Of a DNA stretch of 64,000 bases, positions 60,771 through 64,000 are shown piece after piece. The position numbers and the translations under genes were made by a program. Within the stretch, counting starts at the first letter, position 1; every line of letters begins with the position of its first letter. Source of the DNA: Rhodococcus sp. 06-235-1A (GTDB taxonomy: Bacteria; Actinomycetota; Actinomycetes; Mycobacteriales; Mycobacteriaceae); NCBI RefSeq assembly GCF_002258785.1, contig NZ_NOYI01000023.1, positions 33,824 to 97,823 on the forward strand, in the 5' to 3' direction. The notes below the pieces were generated by a model. It saw only the letters and a program-made list of their open reading frames with translations, made no database searches and was not told the origin of the DNA.

Positions 60771-60816
60771 CCTCGCATCGACGACGGCATCGGACGCGTG
60801 TGAGGGAGAACGAGCA

Positions 60817-61797
60817 GTGAAGCTTCTGGTTACCGGTGGTGCGGGATACGTCGGCAGCGTGTGTGCGGCCGTGCTCGTCGAGCGTGGTCACGATGTTGTC
60901 GTCGTGGACAACCTGTCCACCGGAAACCGGGACGCCGTGCCCGGAGGTGCCACGTTCGTCGAGGGTGACATCAAAGATGTGGCTGCCGACGTGTTGACCG
61001 GCGGCGGGTTCGCCGCCGTGCTGCATTTCGCCGCCCAGTCCCTCGTCGGCGAGTCGGTGGTCGCGCCCGACAAGTACTGGAGCGGGAACGTGGTCACCAC
61101 GCTGGCCCTTCTCGACGCCATCCGCGAATCGGGCACCCCGAAACTGGTGTTCTCGTCCACCGCCGCCACGTACGGCGAACCCGAGAAGACGCCCATCACC
61201 GAGGATGCCCCGACCCGGCCGACCAATCCCTACGGTGCCACCAAACTCGCGATCGATCACGCGATCACGTCCTATGCGTCGGCGTACGGTCTCGCCGCCA
61301 CCAGCCTCCGTTACTTCAACGTCGCCGGTGCGTACAACGGATTCGGAGAGAATCGCGTCGTCGAGACCCATCTGATTCCACTCGTATTGCAGGTCGCGCT
61401 CGGGCAGCGCGAGAAGATCTCGGTGTTCGGCACCGACTGGCCCACTCCCGACGGCACGGCCGTCCGGGATTACATCCATGTCGCCGACCTCGCCGAGGCG
61501 CATATTCTTGCGGTCGACGCGGCACAACCGGGTGAGCACACCATCTACAACCTCGGTAGCGGCACCGGCTTCTCTGTGCGCGAGGTCATCTCGTCCTGCG
61601 AGAAGGTCACCGGCCTGCCCATCGCCGTGGAACACGCTGCCCGGCGCGCGGGCGATCCGGCCGTCTTGATCGCCTCCAGTGCACGAGCAATGGAAGAGCT
61701 GAAGTGGTCGCCGGAGCTCACCGATCTCGATCGGATCGTGGCCGATGCCTGGGCGTTCCTGCAGCAATTGGGCGATCGTTCCCACGCCGCACACTGA
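60817..61797 (+). CDS. galE: UDP-glucose 4-epimerase
   Basis: The 326-residue SDR-type epimerase has LLVTGGAGYVGSVCA, DNLSTGN, the catalytic Thr/Ser region VFSSTAATYGEP, and the YGATK motif with active-site Tyr and Lys. SLRYFNVAGAY and ATVRDYIHV-like TAVRDYIHVADLA complete the family. It interconverts UDP-glucose and UDP-galactose, the precursor of galactofuranose in the arabinogalactan wall. The GTG start follows a GAGGGAG site and lies 46 bp after ideR. Confidence 0.93.
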   Translation: MKLLVTGGAGYVGSVCAAVLVERGHDVVVVDNLSTGNRDAVPGGATFVEGDIKDVAADVLTGGGFAAVLHFAAQSLVGESVVAPDKYWSGNVVTTLALLDAIRESGTPKLVFSSTAATYGEPEKTPITEDAPTRPTNPYGATKLAIDHAITSYASAYGLAATSLRYFNVAGAYNGFGENRVVETHLIPLVLQVALGQREKISVFGTDWPTPDGTAVRDYIHVADLAEAHILAVDAAQPGEHTIYNLGSGTGFSVREVISSCEKVTGLPIAVEHAARRAGDPAVLIASSARAMEELKWSPELTDLDRIVADAWAFLQQLGDRSHAAH

Positions 61798-61813
61798 TGC
61801 GCTGACAGTGCCG

Positions 61814-62929
61814 TCACCGTCGACCGAATGGATCGCCGGGTAGTCGAACGCCGCACGCACGCGCACAGCCGAACCCACTCTCAGCGACTTCGCGGACCAG
61901 TTCGGGGCCGGCACCAGCACTGAGAGATCTGTCCAGCAATCGCGCCAGGCTGTAGTTTTCGTCCGCCTCCAGGGCAGCATCGATCGCGATACGAGCCATC
62001 GGTCCGTCGCCGCGCACATACGCACTGAATGCCAGAAGCGTTGCAGCAATTGCCCTTTCTCGCTTCGGAAGAACACGGGAGATCATCGCCCAGAACTCCT
62101 CGACAAACCCCGCGTCGTCGCCGAGGGTCAAGGCGAGCAGCGCGTCGCGAACCTGAACCACGCGGATCGCGACTGCGATCCGCGCGATGTCGACCGGGTC
62201 CAGCACAGAGTCGTACGGGGCCCGCGCGACGTACGAGAGCACGGACGTCAACTGGTCGGTACGAGACCGGGCGCTCTCACGACCGAGTCGCGAGATCTCG
62301 GCGGCCACCGCCCGCACCGTGCGCTCCGGGCCCGGTGCGATGGTGTCGGCCAGTTCGCGCCTGGACCGTCGAACCGAGTAGCCGTCCAGCACGCGAGCCA
62401 CCGTCAGGGGTGACGCCGACGGATCGGACATCAGCCCGTACCGCTGCGGTCCGCACACCGACCACCATGTGGCGGAATCGGCGATCTCCGACGCTGCAAG
62501 GGCAGCGCTGAGCTGCACCCCGAACGATCCCAGGGTGGCGACGAGCTCGCCCGCCAACGCCTCGACGTCGAGCAGAAGCGGGTTCCTGACGGTTCGGTCG
62601 AGCCGATCGTCGACGAACACCGCCATCACAGCGGGAATGTTCTCCGACGCGCAATAACCGGCGAGGTAGCCGATGACGTCGAGCATCTCCTGGGTTGCCC
62701 TGGTGCCGCTGTCGGCGCGCCGGTCTATGTGCTCGCCGGCCAGCACGAGGTCGTGACGCATCGTGGGGCCGACACTCGCACCACCGTCCCTGACCGCGAT
62801 GAGGACCATCGAACGGTGTGGATGAAATCCGAGCATGGCCGGGACCGCTGCCATCAGCTCGCTCGCGTCGCCGAGGCGTACGCGATGTCGTGAGTCGAAA
62901 TCGTCGTGGGAATTCGTCGGTGAGTACAT
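61814..62929 (-). CDS. DUF4192 family protein
   Basis: The 371-residue protein has the DUF4192 opening SELMAAVPAMLGFHPHRSMVLIAV, a central IPAVMAVFVDDR segment and the late VRGDGPMARIAIDAALEADENYSLARLL. It is typical of actinobacteria and its function is unknown. ATG 62929 is chosen because homology starts just after it. It converges on galE with a 16-bp gap. Confidence 0.88.
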   Translation of the reverse strand: MYSPTNSHDDFDSRHRVRLGDASELMAAVPAMLGFHPHRSMVLIAVRDGGASVGPTMRHDLVLAGEHIDRRADSGTRATQEMLDVIGYLAGYCASENIPAVMAVFVDDRLDRTVRNPLLLDVEALAGELVATLGSFGVQLSAALAASEIADSATWWSVCGPQRYGLMSDPSASPLTVARVLDGYSVRRSRRELADTIAPGPERTVRAVAAEISRLGRESARSRTDQLTSVLSYVARAPYDSVLDPVDIARIAVAIRVVQVRDALLALTLGDDAGFVEEFWAMISRVLPKRERAIAATLLAFSAYVRGDGPMARIAIDAALEADENYSLARLLDRSLSAGAGPELVREVAESGFGCARACGVRLPGDPFGRR

Positions 62930-63079
62930 GACCCGAATTCTGGTGGGCACATTCTTCACCGGGCTCGGCACGACCTGGGGTTTCGAAGTGCCCTGTGGAC
63001 AACGCGTGTCCTGTGGACGAACGGCGGCCCGCGAGCACGTGCCGACCGATGCGTGTCGGGGCCTCCTGCTAGCGCCGCG

Positions 63080-63790
63080 TCATCCTTGTTCGACCTTCTG
63101 CACTGCCGACGTGAACAGCTCGTCCAGCGTCATCGCGTCGGGCGTCTCGGAACCGAACGACATGAACGTGGCGGACACTCGAACTCCGTCGACCTGTGCC
63201 ATCAGCGTCAACATCGACTGGGTCACTTCGTCGCCGCCGGCTCCCGAGACCACCGTCTGCCGGACGGCCAACGTGTCGTCCGCATCGATCGGAGGTGCGG
63301 GGGTCAACGTGGAGGTCACCGTCGAGGTTGCGCCGGACTTACTGGCCGTCACCTCACCGCATTGTTCGAGCTGCTCCTTGCGCGCCGAGAGCGGCTCGTC
63401 GACTGCGGTCAATTCGATGGAGATGGTGGACCGGCTGTCGTTGTCGGTGCCGACGATCATGGCTGTGCCGGTGGGGCCGAAGTCCTGATCGGCGGGCTTG
63501 CATCCAGCTGGGCTGACCTCCGCTCCGGCCGGTATTCCGCTGAGATCGGGAGCAGCCTGCGAGATTGCCTGCTCGGGCAACACCAGGGCGTCGTACGGAG
63601 CCGGGAACGTCGACGGGTCGATCAGCAAAGCGTTCAGATCGACGCCGGACTGGGACGACGACGTGGTACCGCCTGCGCTGGGTTCGGGGGTTCCAGTGAC
63701 GGTGGAGCTGCAACCGACCAGCACAAGAGCTGCGATCGCTGCCGAGGTCGCGGCGATGGACAGGCGGGTTCTGCGTGCGGCGGGGCTCAC
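63080..63790 (-). CDS. Secreted lipoprotein (DUF5642/sensor-domain-like)
   Basis: The 236-residue protein has a basic start, a hydrophobic stretch and lipobox LVGC near residue 27, followed by a Ser/Thr-rich linker. The mature part has two Cys pairs (AGCKP, EQCGE) and VRVSATFMSFG, a pattern of mycobacterial extracytoplasmic lipoproteins such as the DUF5642/LpqN-type group. Its role is unknown. GTG 63790 starts the signal peptide; the frame extends upstream without homology. Confidence 0.75.
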   Translation of the reverse strand: MSPAARRTRLSIAATSAAIAALVLVGCSSTVTGTPEPSAGGTTSSSQSGVDLNALLIDPSTFPAPYDALVLPEQAISQAAPDLSGIPAGAEVSPAGCKPADQDFGPTGTAMIVGTDNDSRSTISIELTAVDEPLSARKEQLEQCGEVTASKSGATSTVTSTLTPAPPIDADDTLAVRQTVVSGAGGDEVTQSMLTLMAQVDGVRVSATFMSFGSETPDAMTLDELFTSAVQKVEQG

Positions 63791-63901
63791 AAGACGTCCT
63801 CTTCGGGTCGGTGGGACGCCGCAGCACACGCTCCGGCGTCCCACCACTGTCTCATTCCGACCACCTCGAATGCGGCAGGCGAACTACCGCAGTGTCGGAA
63901 T

Positions 63902-64000
63902 TCAGCTGCCGCGGGCGATCCATTCCTCGAGGTGTGGTGCTTCGTCGCCGATGCGTGTTCGGTCTCCGTGTCCGGTGTTGACTCGGGTGTCGGCGGGGAG
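63902..64000 (-). CDS. Metallo-beta-lactamase-fold hydrolase, C-terminal part only (cut by window edge)
   Basis: The last 32 codons before TGA (63904-63902) read LPADTRVNTGHGDRTRIGDEAPH and end LEEWIARGS. This is the C-terminus of glyoxalase-II-like MBL-fold hydrolases, where the His of TGHGD is a zinc ligand. The gene continues beyond the right end of the window, so nothing more can be said of its substrate. Confidence 0.8.
   Translation of the reverse strand, partial: LPADTRVNTGHGDRTRIGDEAPHLEEWIARGS

Noticed and set aside
1..64000. CRISPR arrays, tRNA or rRNA genes, insertion sequences
   Set aside because: No regularly spaced repeats with unique spacers, no cloverleaf or rRNA core sequence and no transposase-like protein were seen. 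The repeats found are tandem or simple palindromes.

Overview
The window reads as a chromosomal segment of a Rhodococcus-type actinobacterium (order Mycobacteriales; a Rhodococcus or Rhodococcoides is most likely). The DNA is GC-rich, GTG and TTG starts are frequent, and neighbouring genes often overlap by four bases (GTGA or ATGA). The core gene order follows, from memory, the Mycobacterium tuberculosis stretch Rv2669-Rv2711. All product names rest on reading the translated sequence and on recalled family knowledge; no database search was run.

Region 1 (1-18.2 kb) holds the end of a membrane-anchored L7/L12-like protein, a GNAT acetyltransferase, the AFG1/ZapE ATPase, a RibD-C reductase, a secreted alpha/beta-hydrolase lipoprotein, the arabinofuranosyltransferase AftC, MsrB and a MaoC dehydratase. 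Opposite them lies a minus-strand run hemE-hemY-hemQ-HAD phosphatase-BisC-type molybdoenzyme, which carries the coproporphyrin-dependent heme branch. DUF3000, RNase D and the fadA-fadB fatty-acid oxidation pair follow.

Region 2 (18.2-24.2 kb) is accessory. It contains an SDR gene broken by an in-frame stop, its divergent XRE regulator, an ECF41-type sigma factor (SigJ-like) with a flavodoxin and an NmrA-like epimerase behind it, a sugar-porter MFS permease and a YciI protein. Two related intergenic palindromes flank this block.

Region 3 (24.2-33.5 kb) holds dxs, a glutaminase fused to STAS and cyclic-nucleotide-binding-like domains, sigK-rskA with a recognisable SigK promoter, an ABC exporter (drrA/drrB-like) whose ATPase ends in a 33-bp coding minisatellite, a CGNR zinc-finger regulator, and a siderophore-binding lipoprotein preceded by an IdeR-box-like site.

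Region 4 (33.5-47.4 kb) returns to core order: a TrmA-like RNA methyltransferase, a KUP/KimA-like APC permease, the TrkA proteins CeoB and CeoC, DUF3159, an OB-fold protein, a hydrolase, DUF3710, dut, DUF3093, DUF4193, cei, suhB, ppgK and the primary sigma factor sigA.

Region 5 (47.4-64 kb) contains DUF952, an EamA exporter, a small Cys-rich protein, a helicase, a BrkB-family membrane protein, DUF3039, DUF3099, a methyltransferase, sigB behind an ECF-type promoter, a protein acetyltransferase/acyl-CoA-synthetase fusion overlapping an AcuC-type deacetylase, ideR, galE, DUF4192, a lipoprotein, and the last 32 codons of a metallo-beta-lactamase-fold hydrolase cut by the window edge. No rRNA, tRNA, CRISPR array or complete insertion sequence was recognised.
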